Below, piece after piece: positions 1-8,690 of a stretch of DNA of 48,506 bases. Origin of the DNA: an uncultured Ruminococcus sp. GTDB lineage: Bacteria; Bacillota; Clostridia; Oscillospirales; Acutalibacteraceae. Below the pieces are notes generated by a model. That model worked only from the letters and a program-made list of their open reading frames with translations. It did no database searches and had not been told where the DNA came from. Location of the stretch: positions 1 to 48,506 of the forward strand of contig CACXMR010000010.1 in the NCBI GenBank assembly GCA_902768825.1, in the 5' to 3' direction. Every line of letters starts with the position of its first letter. Within the stretch, counting starts at the first letter, position 1. The position numbers were made by a program, and so were the translations under genes.

Positions 1-476
1 GTTGTGCACACTAAACTGCTGAAATCCCCCGCAAGCCCGGTATTTATGCGGGTTTGGAGGCGATTCTTGGCGCCGGTCACGTTATCGGGGGAGTGCTGAT
101 GAAAATGTGTGCGGTATTCTCTGAAAAAAATCATATTAACCACAGCCGATGATTTGCTCTCAAAAATATTAGCGACATACCGCTCAGTCCCAAAAGTTTT
201 TTCTTTGTTCCGCTGAGGTTGATAATTCAATGGGTATCAGTGAAAATAGTTTAAATATTTATATTTCTGAAGCGAAAATATAAAAAAAATTATAAAAATT
301 GCCAAAAGGCTTGATTTTTAAAAATAATGGTGTATAATGGTACTAAGAATAATTTGTTTCGGAGTTTAGGTTGATGCGTTTCCGGCGCATTGATTTAGGT
401 GTGTTTTTGGGGTCGGCGGATGGCTTTTAGTCCCCAAACGAATTATCGGAAAATGATTATAAAGGAGACCTGCCGC
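1..476. other. Gene-poor left edge
   Basis: No recognisable gene lies in these bases. Positions 30-52 contain a short inverted repeat (CCCGCA with TGCGGG), which may be the hairpin of a terminator for a gene left of the window. One frame is open from base 1 to a stop at 97-99, but its translation resembles nothing I know. From about 260 the sequence is very AT-rich and leads into the promoter at 311-338. Confidence 0.4.
311..338 (+). promoter_or_regulatory. Sigma-A promoter for surface protein gene
   Basis: TTGATT at 311-316 and TATAAT at 333-338 are separated by 16 bp. Transcription would start near 345, leaving a 5' leader of about 130 nt before the ATG at 477. The leader contains no obvious riboswitch. 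Confidence 0.6.
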
Positions 477-1268
477 ATGAAACGAACGGCAAACAAGTTA
501 ATAGCTGTGTTGCTTGCGTCAGTGCTTTTCCTGACAATGTGCGTGACTACGGTATTCGCTGACGAGCTCAGAGCGGGTACGGTTGCAGGATTGCCGGAAA
601 AACTTGTCGTCCTTGATGATAACGGTAACTCTGTCAGCGAGAACGGTGAGTATTTCTTTGAAGTTCAGGATATGGTGCCCGGTGAGATCTATACGAAGAA
701 CATTCAGATCATGAATCTGCGTGAGGACGCCGGATATCAGATTTTCTTCAATGCTCAGCCGATGTCAAAGTATGGAGATATCGACCTGGAGGAAGAGTGT
801 GTCCTGAATCTTTATCTTGACGAAAGACTTATTTACAGCGGCAAGGTCACGGGCGAGGGTGCGCCTGATGTCCGTGATGAACCCCTTTCCCTTGGCAAGT
901 ATGGCCCGGGAGAGAGCCGTATTCTTAAGGCGACTATCGTGTGGAACGATAGCGGCAAGGGTCGTGGCGAAATCGATGAAGGGCATAGAGTCTATGATTT
1001 CAATGGAATCAAGGTTGTAAGGCCTAAGACCGGAAAGGCCCATATTGAGGGCGAGGTAATCTTCAAGTGGATATTCACCGCTGTCGGTGATGTGCCCGGA
1101 GAGAGCAGCGGACCCGGTCCTTATATCGATACAGGTGAGACCATTGCGTATATTGCTATCGGTTTATTTGCCATAGCTATTCCGGTTATGTGGCTGATGG
1201 TTGTAAGTAAGAGGCACAGGAAGGAAAAAGAGGCAAGGGCCGCAAAGAAAGCTAAGACTAAAGAATAA
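477..1268 (+). CDS. Secreted, C-terminally anchored surface protein
   Basis: 263 aa from the ATG at 477, which has a good site (AAAGGAGA) 9 bp upstream; an upstream in-frame start at 399 lacks one. A signal peptide covers residues 1 to about 28. The middle is a beta-rich domain with a 'PGE.YTK.I.I.N' stretch and a 'YGPGES..LKATI.W' stretch, reminiscent of TasA/camelysin-type or pilin-like exported domains. This resemblance is by eye only. The C-terminus carries a YIDTGE motif, a hydrophobic helix (about 222-243) and a Lys/Arg-rich tail, the architecture of a sortase sorting signal, although the motif is not a canonical LPXTG. It may therefore be wall-anchored or simply membrane-anchored. It stands alone between its own promoter and terminator, and no sortase or signal peptidase gene is in the window. 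Confidence 0.6.
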   Translation: MKRTANKLIAVLLASVLFLTMCVTTVFADELRAGTVAGLPEKLVVLDDNGNSVSENGEYFFEVQDMVPGEIYTKNIQIMNLREDAGYQIFFNAQPMSKYGDIDLEEECVLNLYLDERLIYSGKVTGEGAPDVRDEPLSLGKYGPGESRILKATIVWNDSGKGRGEIDEGHRVYDFNGIKVVRPKTGKAHIEGEVIFKWIFTAVGDVPGESSGPGPYIDTGETIAYIAIGLFAIAIPVMWLMVVSKRHRKEKEARAAKKAKTKE

Positions 1269-1276
1269 TAAAAATG

Positions 1277-1302
1277 GGAGAGCTGAAAGGCTCTCCTTTT
1301 TT
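1277..1302. terminator. Bidirectional intrinsic terminator
   Basis: GGAGAGC (1277-1283) pairs with GCTCTCC (1290-1296) around a 6-nt loop and is followed by six T on the plus strand. On the minus strand the same hairpin is followed by CATTTTTATT, so it probably also ends the recombinase operon whose last stop is at 1310. Confidence 0.85.
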
Positions 1303-1309
1303 GTGCCCG

Positions 1310-2905
1310 TTAGTTGATTGCTCCGTGTGCAATGCACCCGTTTGCAAGTGTAACCAGTATCTCGTGTTTGCTGACGGCGTCGATCCTTTTGACGAAGCGG
1401 GTGAGAAGGGTCTCGTCAAAGGCTTTTATGGGTTCATGGGCTATTATGAACCGGTCTGTATCCTCTGCATTAATCAGGTCCCTGTTAAGCAGATCACGAC
1501 GATGCTTCAGATCATCAAGCTTATCCGCGGTCTGAGCTTCAATTTTATTAAGCTCTGCGAGCTCCGAGCTTACCTTATCGATGGTGCTTCCGCTGACAGA
1601 AAATAGCAGTTCGTTTCTTTTAAACTCTATTGCCGCAAGCTCATGGGCTGTAGTTGCAATATTGCTGTTAAGTTCATTTATCTCTTCCGTAATCTTGTTT
1701 TTAAGCCTGTCAGAATCATTCGTAGGTTCATTGTCCATTATTATTGCGTTAAGTACATTCACTATTGCACCCTGCAGGTCGCTTTCACGGTATGAATAGG
1801 AGCCTGAACACTTCCTTCCTGCCATACGGCCTCCGCACCTCCACATTCCTACCTTTCCTTCCTTCAGAATCCATGTGCATCTTTTGTAAAAGCTCCCGCA
1901 AAAAGGACACACAAGACGTCTGCTCAGACCATAGCGTGTCCTGTTACTTTTTTTGCTGAGCCCGTTGTTTCTTCTGCGCTTTTCAAGCTCAAGCCTCACT
2001 GCATCATAGGTTCCTCGGTCTATTATCCCATCGTGGCACCCCTGCACTAAATACATAGGCTTTTGTCCGCTGTTTTTTGCCCGTTCATGTGTAAGGCAGT
2101 TTACAGTGTAGGTTTTCTGCAGAAGCGCATCACCGACGTATTTTTCATTTTTTAATATCTGATAAACGTGAAACCTTTTCCAGACCGCACTGCCGTTTCT
2201 TCTTGCTACGCCGTTTTGGGTGAGTATGTTGGCTATTTCCGTAGCGCCATGCCCTTCGGCATACATTTCAAATATTTTTCTTACTGTCTGAGCTTCCTCA
2301 TCCACAATCTGTGGCTTGCCGCTATTTCCCATCCTGTATCCGAGAGTCCTTCCCAGCTGATAGCGCACATTGCCCTCACGAAATGATTTTTCGATTCCCC
2401 ACACCACATTTTTGCTTATGCTTTCGCTCTCCGCCTGAGCAAAGGACGCATACAGACTGATTGCAAACTCTGAGCTTACGGTGCTTGTATTGATGTTCTC
2501 CTTTTCAAATATTACTGTAACGCCAAGAGCCTTCAGCTCCCTTACATAATCCAGACAATCGACAGTGTTTCTTGCAAAACGGCTTATGCTTTTGCAAAGA
2601 ATAATGTCGATTTCTTTTTTTCTTGCCATCGCTATCATATTATTAAATTGTTTGCGATTTTTAGTCCTGGTACCGCTGATGCCCTCATCAGCAAATATTC
2701 CCGCAAGCTTCCATTCAGGATTTGAGCAAATATATTCTGTATAATAATTAATCTGGGCGGCATAGGAGTTTTTCTGATTATCCTCCTCAGTTGATACCCT
2801 GCAATAAGCCGCTACCCGCATAAGACTCTCTATATCAGAACAAACCCTGTCTCTTGTCTTGGCAGGTATGGTTATCACGTTTCCGCAAATTTTTAAATCA
2901 TTCAT
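1310..2905 (-). CDS. Large serine recombinase (site-specific integrase/invertase)
   Basis: 531 aa; the ATG at 2905 follows an AAAGGAT ribosome site. It has the three-part plan of large serine recombinases. An N-terminal resolvase domain carries the nucleophile Ser in 'AAYCRVSTEE' and the 'DEGISGT', 'KSISRFARN' and 'FAQAESESIS' motifs. A recombinase DNA-binding domain follows (around 190-300). A zinc ribbon has CPFC paired with a later C...C, and a coiled-coil region follows it. Such enzymes cut attP/attB-like sites through a 5'-linked phosphoserine and integrate, excise or invert DNA. It is the last of three co-directional recombinase genes, 42 nt after the preceding one. No cargo genes accompany the trio, so whether it moves an element or acts on a fixed site is open. 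Confidence 0.9.
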   Translation of the reverse strand: MNDLKICGNVITIPAKTRDRVCSDIESLMRVAAYCRVSTEEDNQKNSYAAQINYYTEYICSNPEWKLAGIFADEGISGTRTKNRKQFNNMIAMARKKEIDIILCKSISRFARNTVDCLDYVRELKALGVTVIFEKENINTSTVSSEFAISLYASFAQAESESISKNVVWGIEKSFREGNVRYQLGRTLGYRMGNSGKPQIVDEEAQTVRKIFEMYAEGHGATEIANILTQNGVARRNGSAVWKRFHVYQILKNEKYVGDALLQKTYTVNCLTHERAKNSGQKPMYLVQGCHDGIIDRGTYDAVRLELEKRRRNNGLSKKSNRTRYGLSRRLVCPFCGSFYKRCTWILKEGKVGMWRCGGRMAGRKCSGSYSYRESDLQGAIVNVLNAIIMDNEPTNDSDRLKNKITEEINELNSNIATTAHELAAIEFKRNELLFSVSGSTIDKVSSELAELNKIEAQTADKLDDLKHRRDLLNRDLINAEDTDRFIIAHEPIKAFDETLLTRFVKRIDAVSKHEILVTLANGCIAHGAIN

Positions 2906-2947
2906 TATTGTTCGATCCTTTCTTTTTTATTTGGCTTTGATAATATT

Positions 2948-3463
2948 TCAATTTTCTTTTGTCAGTTCGGCAATGCAATCGTATCTTTCCTTGGCAAGCT
3001 TCAGGATCATCTCCTTTAATCTGTAAATATCAGGTTCAGCTTCATCAAGTGATGAACAGATCTCCTTCTCAATTGACAGCAGTTCTTCGTTTTCCTTGTA
3101 TTCATATAATGCATCACTTGGGTCTGTCAGCTCATCAATCCGGCACCTTCTTGGTTTCTTTGTACGCTTACCCTTGAGCCTTCCCACAGCGTCAAACAGG
3201 TCTGGGTCTATGATGGCAGGGAAGCCCTTGTCTCCCATGTAAATAGAATTGTAAAGTATAGAGCTGACCTTTTTTACCGCCTTGTCCTTTGAAGCCGCAA
3301 AAGACTCTGTGCCACTTTCAAAAAGCTCATTTGCTATTGCAAGGACTCTCTTTCCGCTGCTCCTGCTATCAAATATCCATCTAATTACGTCAGCTTCCTT
3401 TTCGTTAATAATTGTTCTTCCCAATCTGACGGAATAACCGTATGAGGTGCTTCTTGTTTTCAT
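2948..3463 (-). CDS. Stand-alone recombinase-domain protein lacking the catalytic domain
   Basis: 171 aa. The start ATG overlaps the stop of the upstream recombinase as ATGA, implying translational coupling. The sequence begins almost directly in the recombinase DNA-binding domain: 'YGYSVRLGRTIINEKEADVIRWIF' aligns by eye with 'YGYKKENGAIVIDQEKAENVKRIF' in the neighbour, and 'SILYNSIYMGD' is the usual end of that domain. There is no resolvase domain, no nucleophilic serine motif and no zinc ribbon; the last 60-70 residues are charged and helical. It could be a DNA-binding accessory subunit or directionality factor for the two flanking recombinases, or a decayed relic. The intact frame, coupling and start site argue against simple decay. 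Confidence 0.7.
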   Translation of the reverse strand: MKTRSTSYGYSVRLGRTIINEKEADVIRWIFDSRSSGKRVLAIANELFESGTESFAASKDKAVKKVSSILYNSIYMGDKGFPAIIDPDLFDAVGRLKGKRTKKPRRCRIDELTDPSDALYEYKENEELLSIEKEICSSLDEAEPDIYRLKEMILKLAKERYDCIAELTKEN

Positions 3464-4953
3464 TCTAAAACCTCCTTGATTTTTAGTCCTCCTATCAGCT
3501 CAAACTCAATTGTCAGTCCGTCAGTTACGGTTTTGACGAGAATATCATTTGTAATATCCTTATCCTTTCCTGAGTTGAGTATATCATATAGTTTTTTGAG
3601 CTTTTCCGCACTGCTGTCCTTTTGTCTTGTAATGAAAGACAGCTCCTTTTCAGCATTGTAAAGCTCTGAGCTTATTTCAAAATCAGCCTGTGCCAGCCTT
3701 TCGCTTGTAATACACCCGTTTGTGCACAGTGTATAAAGGACATATCTTCTGTCCGATAGCTCCTCTATCCTTGCAAGCAGCTCCTTTTCACGTTTGCCGG
3801 ACTTTGCTTCCTCCAGCTTTTGCATCTGCTTTATACACGGTAGCAATATGATATCCGAAAATCTTTTTAGCTTTACACACACTCTTTTCCATGCTTGGTG
3901 ATAGCTTTTGTCAAAAAACGAATTGTGGCTGCACCTGTTCTGAAACATTTTTTGTCCGGAGCATATCCATATCGGAAGCCGCCCGCTTTCACAGTAATAA
4001 TATGATCTGCCGCATACACATTTCGTTATTCCCCGGAAGGGAGAGCTGTTTGTCCGCTTTGTTATCCGGGTGTTGTTTTTTCTGACAATTTCAGCGGCCT
4101 CCAGCAATTCCCTGGGGATTATTGCCGGCAGTGCATCCTTGATATAGTAGCTTTCCTGCTCGCCGTTATTTTTCATTCCTTTCATCCCCATAAAGACTGA
4201 ATAGGTTTTTTGCCATCTGATATCACCTGCATATTTTTCTTGCCTTAGCATTTTCAGGATAGCGACATTATTCCACTTGATCCCGGTGGGGGAGGGAATA
4301 CCCTCACTGTTAAATACCTCTGCAATGCTGAAAGCCCCATATCCGGAAAGGTACATATCAAATATCCTTTTCACGTTTTCCGCCTTTTCCTGGTCGATAA
4401 CTATTGCCCCGTTTTCCTTTTTATAGCCGTAGGGTATTCTTGCTATGCCGAGTGTGCCGCTCATCATGCGCTTTTTCAGGCTACAGCGTATGTTTTCCGA
4501 AATGGAGGCCGATTCCTCCTGCGCAAGTCCCTCAAGAATGGTTATCATTATCTCGTCGGTCACTCTCGCAGTGTCAATTGCTTCCTTTTCAAAGTAAACC
4601 GATATCCCCAGCCCCTTCAGTTCACGGAGGATAGTGAGACATTCCTTTGTGTTCCTGGCAAATCTGCTGAGGGATTTTGCCACCACCCGGTCAATCCTTC
4701 CGCACCTGCAATCCTCAAGCATCCTGAGCAAATCAGGTCTGTATCTCATGGAGGTTCCGCTGCCTGAGTCTGCATAGATCCTTACAAACTCCTCGCTTTC
4801 AGAATTCATATAAAGCTGTGTGAAGTATTTCTTCTGAGCTTTATAGGAGTGCTGCTGTTCAGACTTATCCGTAGACACCCTGCAATATGCGGCTACCCTT
4901 GTCTTACCCTCCTTGTCATGTTCCTTTGCCGTCATTCTTAAAAGCCCTGTCAT
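3460..4953 (-). CDS. Large serine recombinase (first gene of trio)
   Basis: 497 aa from the ATG at 4953, chosen because AAGGAGG lies just upstream; an in-frame ATG 36 nt further up lacks a site. The N-terminal catalytic domain shows 'AAYCRVSTDKSEQQHSY' with the nucleophilic Ser, 'YADSGSGTS', 'KSLSRFARN' and 'AQEESASISENI'. The recombinase domain (about 175-280) and a zinc ribbon (CVCG ... C ... C) follow, then a long coiled-coil-like segment. Its sequence differs clearly from the other full-length recombinase, so this is not a recent duplication. Two full-length enzymes around a small protein recall paired recombinase modules such as CcrA/CcrB, but the resemblance is only in organisation. Confidence 0.9.
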   Translation of the reverse strand: MTGLLRMTAKEHDKEGKTRVAAYCRVSTDKSEQQHSYKAQKKYFTQLYMNSESEEFVRIYADSGSGTSMRYRPDLLRMLEDCRCGRIDRVVAKSLSRFARNTKECLTILRELKGLGISVYFEKEAIDTARVTDEIMITILEGLAQEESASISENIRCSLKKRMMSGTLGIARIPYGYKKENGAIVIDQEKAENVKRIFDMYLSGYGAFSIAEVFNSEGIPSPTGIKWNNVAILKMLRQEKYAGDIRWQKTYSVFMGMKGMKNNGEQESYYIKDALPAIIPRELLEAAEIVRKNNTRITKRTNSSPFRGITKCVCGRSYYYCESGRLPIWICSGQKMFQNRCSHNSFFDKSYHQAWKRVCVKLKRFSDIILLPCIKQMQKLEEAKSGKREKELLARIEELSDRRYVLYTLCTNGCITSERLAQADFEISSELYNAEKELSFITRQKDSSAEKLKKLYDILNSGKDKDITNDILVKTVTDGLTIEFELIGGLKIKEVLE

Positions 4954-4987
4954 TTTATTCCTCCTTAACATAAAACAAGACCCTGTC

Positions 4988-5027
4988 ATGCAAAGAGCTG
5001 CATAACAAGGTCAGATACAGATGTATC
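4988..5027. repeat. Two short inverted repeats upstream of recombinase operon
   Basis: ATGCA (4988-4992) pairs with TGCAT (4999-5003) across 6 nt, and GATACA (5014-5019) with TGTATC (5022-5027) across 2 nt. They lie 35-75 bp upstream of the first recombinase start and just past the end of the DHHW gene. Position and symmetry fit an operator or a recombinase recognition site; neither role can be proven by reading. Confidence 0.4.
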
Positions 5028-5044
5028 CAGTGTTTGGTTTTTTA

Positions 5045-6343
5045 TCAGCCGGCAAATGCCTCAAGCTGCTCACAGATGAAGGGGGTGGCTGTTGCCATGG
5101 CGTTGTTGATGACGATGATCTCGTCTATTCCGTTGTCCTTGAGATACTGTTTCAGGTCAAGATTAAAGTCACGCATATCTATCATGTGGGTCTCACTGTA
5201 GGTGAATGCGATATACGGACAAAACGCATTGCCGTAGGATTCGTGTACAACTGCGATCTTTTTGCCGTTGCCATCGTTGTTTTTACATACCAGCAGGGGA
5301 TTGTCTCCGCCGAGGAATACGCCATAGGCGAAGGAGCTGGATGCGTAAGTGTGCATAAGGACAGTATCCTGAGGGTCCTGACCATAGCTGTCGTATCTCG
5401 TTGTGGAGGTGTCCTTATCCATGGTGTAATAACGCACCGTGTCGGGGTCAACCAGTGATTCATCTATATAATTGGTAAGACTGCCATAATAGCCGTCTAT
5501 GGTTCCTTCTGTCATCTGAGAAAGGGGAATACAGTCAATGCCGGCCGCATTGCAGAAAGCCTTATATGCATAGTAGGCGGCAAGGCCTGTCCAGTGATGG
5601 TCACTGTTGAAATATACATATTCATCTCTGTGATGAGCTATGATGTCATAGGCGTTAATGCCTGTTATATCCGCAGTGTAGGTGCTTGTGATGGTATCAA
5701 GATATTCCTTTTGATCCGCAATGCCGTACTCACCATAAAACCTGTCAGGGAGGGTTACTCCGCAGTGGGTGGGAATCAGAAGGTTATAGATTTTTATGCC
5801 GTCGCCAAGGGAGCTTTTGAGCTTGGAGATGGCCGCTGAATAGTCCTTTGCAAGGTCATCATATCCGTAAAAAAGCTCGTATGCGGTGCGATTGTAGATG
5901 AGCAGGCCGTTTGACATAAAGCCCACATCGCTTCCGTCGTCATCGGCAAGTGCCGGCAGTGCGCCCTTTTCCTTTTCGTCTGACGGATCAGGTGTTTTGT
6001 GAATAGTCGATTTTGATGTCTCGTCAGAGCTTTCATCCTTGCTTTCTTCAGTGGAGGACTGATCGACGCTTTCTTCACCCTCGGAAGACTCGTCTGTTTT
6101 GCTTTCCTCAGTGCTTTCTTCACCCTCGGATTGCTCGTCAGAGGTCACGTCGGCCTTGCTTTCCTCGCCGTCTTCAGAAGGGGCCTCAGAGCCCTTGTCT
6201 GATACAGCTTCAGATATTGTGCTTGACTTGCTCTCGGTGCTGACCTGACTGCTTGTCTCTGTTTTTGTTCCCGAACAGGCACTGCAGATCAGTATTGTAC
6301 CGCATAGCAGAGCCGCTGTTATGGCTTTTACATTGATTTTCAT
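5045..6343 (-). CDS. DHHW-family lipoprotein (SGNH/AlgX-like), exported
   Basis: 432 aa. A lipoprotein signal ends at Cys23 (CSAC, a slightly unusual lipobox). Residues about 30-125 are a Ser/Glu/Asp-rich spacer that probably spans the cell wall. The globular part (about 140-432) carries the signature DHHW at 248-251 within 'YFNSDHHWT', typical of the DHHW family, which is distantly related to AlgX/AlgJ-type acyltransferases acting on exported polysaccharides. Family members usually sit beside an MBOAT acyltransferase; here none is adjacent, the nearest being at 39.2 kb. The start has AAAGGAG at good spacing and a promoter at 6434-6463. The substrate is unknown. Confidence 0.75.
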   Translation of the reverse strand: MKINVKAITAALLCGTILICSACSGTKTETSSQVSTESKSSTISEAVSDKGSEAPSEDGEESKADVTSDEQSEGEESTEESKTDESSEGEESVDQSSTEESKDESSDETSKSTIHKTPDPSDEKEKGALPALADDDGSDVGFMSNGLLIYNRTAYELFYGYDDLAKDYSAAISKLKSSLGDGIKIYNLLIPTHCGVTLPDRFYGEYGIADQKEYLDTITSTYTADITGINAYDIIAHHRDEYVYFNSDHHWTGLAAYYAYKAFCNAAGIDCIPLSQMTEGTIDGYYGSLTNYIDESLVDPDTVRYYTMDKDTSTTRYDSYGQDPQDTVLMHTYASSSFAYGVFLGGDNPLLVCKNNDGNGKKIAVVHESYGNAFCPYIAFTYSETHMIDMRDFNLDLKQYLKDNGIDEIIVINNAMATATPFICEQLEAFAG

Positions 6344-6433
6344 TACTCAAGCTCCTTTGTGTCGGGCAGTTTTGAAAGGGAAATGCCAGGCTGTTTAGTT
6401 TTGCCGCCCTGTATTTTTTCTTATGATAAATGC

Positions 6434-6463
6434 AGTATAGCATAACAGACAGTTTGATATCAA
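6434..6463 (-). promoter_or_regulatory. Promoter for DHHW lipoprotein
   Basis: Read on the minus strand, TTGATA and TATACT are 18 bp apart, with a TGC just before the -10 element (extended -10). The leader to the ATG at 6343 is about 85 nt. Confidence 0.6.
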
Positions 6464-6602
6464 TAAGCATAACCAAGAATAAATCGGCTTGAATAGTCGG
6501 TTTTATAGCGTTTTTTGCCAAATATAAATTGTTTACAAGTTTCAACAGAGTCTATTGTACATAATTATATGAAAAAAGCGTCTCAGGGCTGTATAAATAA
6601 TA

Positions 6603-6631
6603 TTGAACTTATCAAAAAAAAATGTTATTAT
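6603..6631 (+). promoter_or_regulatory. Promoter for recJ operon
   Basis: TTGAAC (6603-6608) and TATTAT (6626-6631) are 17 bp apart with an extended TG. The expected start of transcription near 6638 gives a very short leader before the recJ ribosome site. Confidence 0.6.
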
Positions 6632-6659
6632 AAAATGAAATAGAAAAGGCGGTGTGGGA

Positions 6660-8690
6660 ATGAAAAAATGGATCCTTTCTGATCTGGATAAAAACAAAGT
6701 AAGGGAGCTTGTCAGTAAATATGGACTGCCCACCTTCACTGCAATGCTGCTCACCATCAGGGGCATAACCTCACAGAAGGATATTGAGAGCTTTTTTGAT
6801 AAGGAATGTACACTGCCCGACCCTTATGAAATAAAGGATATGGACAAGGCTGTAAAAAGGATAAGAGACGCCGTTAAGGACGGCGAGAGAATCTGTGTTT
6901 ACGGAGATTATGACTGTGACGGTGTTACATCCACTGCACTGCTTTTTTCCTATCTTGAATCAATGTTTGCGGATGTTTTATACTATATCCCCGATAGAGT
7001 CAAAGAGGGCTACGGGATGAATATGGATGCCGTAGATCACCTCCATAAGCAGGGCGTAAAGCTCATAGTCACAGTGGATAACGGGATCTCAGCAATTGAT
7101 GAGATATATTATGCAGGTACTCTTGGGATTGACGTTGTGGTTACGGATCATCACACGCCCCAGGATGTTCTTCCCAAGGCCAGCGCAGTTGTGGATCCCC
7201 ACAGACTTGACGATGATTCGTCCTTTAAGGATTACTGCGGAGCCGGTCTTGCTTTGATGCTTGCTATTGCTTTGGAGGACGACAGCACTTCGGTAATAGA
7301 AAACTATTCCGAGCTGGCAGCCTTCGGCACTATCGCCGATCTCGTTCCCCTGAGCGGAGTTAACCGGAATATAGTTTCCGCAGGACTGAGGCAGATAGGC
7401 AACACCGATCGCAGGGGAATTACCGATCTGATCGATGCTGCACAGATAGACAAGATAAGCGCCGGAAATGTGGGGTTCAGACTTGCCCCAAGGATAAACG
7501 CAGCCGGCAGGCTTGGCTCTCCATACGATGCTCTTAACCTGCTTTTGACAGAGGATGAGGAGGTGTCGGTGAGCCTTGCGGCAAAGCTCAGTGAGCTTAA
7601 TTCAAAGCGACAGACCATAGAAAACGAAATATTCGGAGCAATATGCGAAAAGCTGAAAAAGGAAAAGGAGCTTACCTATGACAGAGTCCTTGTTGTTTCG
7701 GACAAGGGCTGGAACCCGGGTGTAATCGGCATCGTAGCATCACGGATAACCGATAAATATGGCAAGCCCTGCATCATCATCTCTGAGGACGATGAGATAT
7801 GCAAGGCATCCGGAAGGAGCGTCCAGGGCTTCTCCATAGTTGACGCCATCTTTGCCTGCTCAGGATATCTTGAAAAATTCGGCGGTCATCCTATGGCAGC
7901 CGGTCTGAGCATAAAGAAAGAGAATATAGGTGCTTTTCGCCGGGCAATAAACGATTATGCGGATAAGCTGGATTCCATGCCGCTGCTTCCCATCAAGATA
8001 GACTGCAACCTCAATCCGGAAACCATTGTTACCGATATGGTGCACCAGCTGTCAAAATTTGAGCCTTTCGGATATGGCAACCCAAAGCCGGTTTTCGGAA
8101 TAAACAATATGAAGCTGGAAAAGGTGATACCTCTTTCGGGAGGAAAGCACATAAAGCTCTCGGTGTCAAGGGGCAATGCAAGACTCAATTTCGTCAGGTT
8201 TTCAACGACCCCTGAGGATTTCCCTTATCCGGAGGGGAGCCAGCTTGATTTTGCTGTGGCGTTGGATATCAATGTTTACCAGCAGAAGGAATATCTTTCC
8301 TTTTCCATCAGAGATATAAAGCCTTCGGGCTTTGACACGGAAAAGGCAATGCTGGAGATACAGCTTTATGACAGTTACAAAAAAGGGGTGCTGAGTCCGG
8401 CACTCTCAGATAAATACCCCTCAAGAGACGAGTTTGCCGCTGTCTACATTTATGTAAAAAAGGCACAGCGGCACAAATACACCATCGACTCGATCCTCTC
8501 CGCACTGAAAAGCACCACTATCGGAGCCTTCAAGCTGCTCATAATACTTGACATTATGAAGGAGCTTGAGCTGATCGAATATGAACGTGCAGGGGATGAG
8601 ATAATTATTACACTGAAGGATACGCCCAAGGTGGATCTTAATTCATCAAATATCTATAAAAGGTTAAAGGAGGATACAAGTAATGTCTGA
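6660..8690 (+). CDS. recJ: Single-stranded-DNA-specific exonuclease RecJ
   Basis: 676 aa from the ATG at 6660; the in-frame GTG at 6654 is too close to the AAGGCGG site. RecJ degrades single-stranded DNA 5' to 3' in recombination and repair. Visible DHH-superfamily motifs are 'YGDYDCDGVTS' (about 81-91), 'VVTDHHTP', 'GAGLAL' and the DHHA1-type 'FGGHPMAAGLSI'. An OB-like segment and a C-terminal extension of about 110 residues make it longer than the E. coli enzyme, as is common in Firmicutes. It opens a co-directional run with rel, dtd and hemZ, an arrangement typical of Clostridia, although the apt gene often found here is missing. Confidence 0.95.
   Translation: MKKWILSDLDKNKVRELVSKYGLPTFTAMLLTIRGITSQKDIESFFDKECTLPDPYEIKDMDKAVKRIRDAVKDGERICVYGDYDCDGVTSTALLFSYLESMFADVLYYIPDRVKEGYGMNMDAVDHLHKQGVKLIVTVDNGISAIDEIYYAGTLGIDVVVTDHHTPQDVLPKASAVVDPHRLDDDSSFKDYCGAGLALMLAIALEDDSTSVIENYSELAAFGTIADLVPLSGVNRNIVSAGLRQIGNTDRRGITDLIDAAQIDKISAGNVGFRLAPRINAAGRLGSPYDALNLLLTEDEEVSVSLAAKLSELNSKRQTIENEIFGAICEKLKKEKELTYDRVLVVSDKGWNPGVIGIVASRITDKYGKPCIIISEDDEICKASGRSVQGFSIVDAIFACSGYLEKFGGHPMAAGLSIKKENIGAFRRAINDYADKLDSMPLLPIKIDCNLNPETIVTDMVHQLSKFEPFGYGNPKPVFGINNMKLEKVIPLSGGKHIKLSVSRGNARLNFVRFSTTPEDFPYPEGSQLDFAVALDINVYQQKEYLSFSIRDIKPSGFDTEKAMLEIQLYDSYKKGVLSPALSDKYPSRDEFAAVYIYVKKAQRHKYTIDSILSALKSTTIGAFKLLIILDIMKELELIEYERAGDEIIITLKDTPKVDLNSSNIYKRLKEDTSNV

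Larger units (their letters stand above)
6344..6659. other. Divergent intergenic region
   Basis: This 316-bp gap separates the leftward DHHW lipoprotein gene from the rightward recJ operon. It holds one promoter for each direction (6434-6463 minus, 6603-6631 plus) and AT-rich sequence between them. No further gene or structured RNA is evident. Confidence 0.6.

Noticed and set aside
1-99. Open frame at the left edge as a partial gene
   Set aside because: It is short and has no recognisable similarity; it could be the end of a gene outside the window but cannot be supported.
1310-5045. Complete prophage or integrative element
   Set aside because: Only recombinase genes are present; no structural, replication or transfer genes lie within or next to them in the window.
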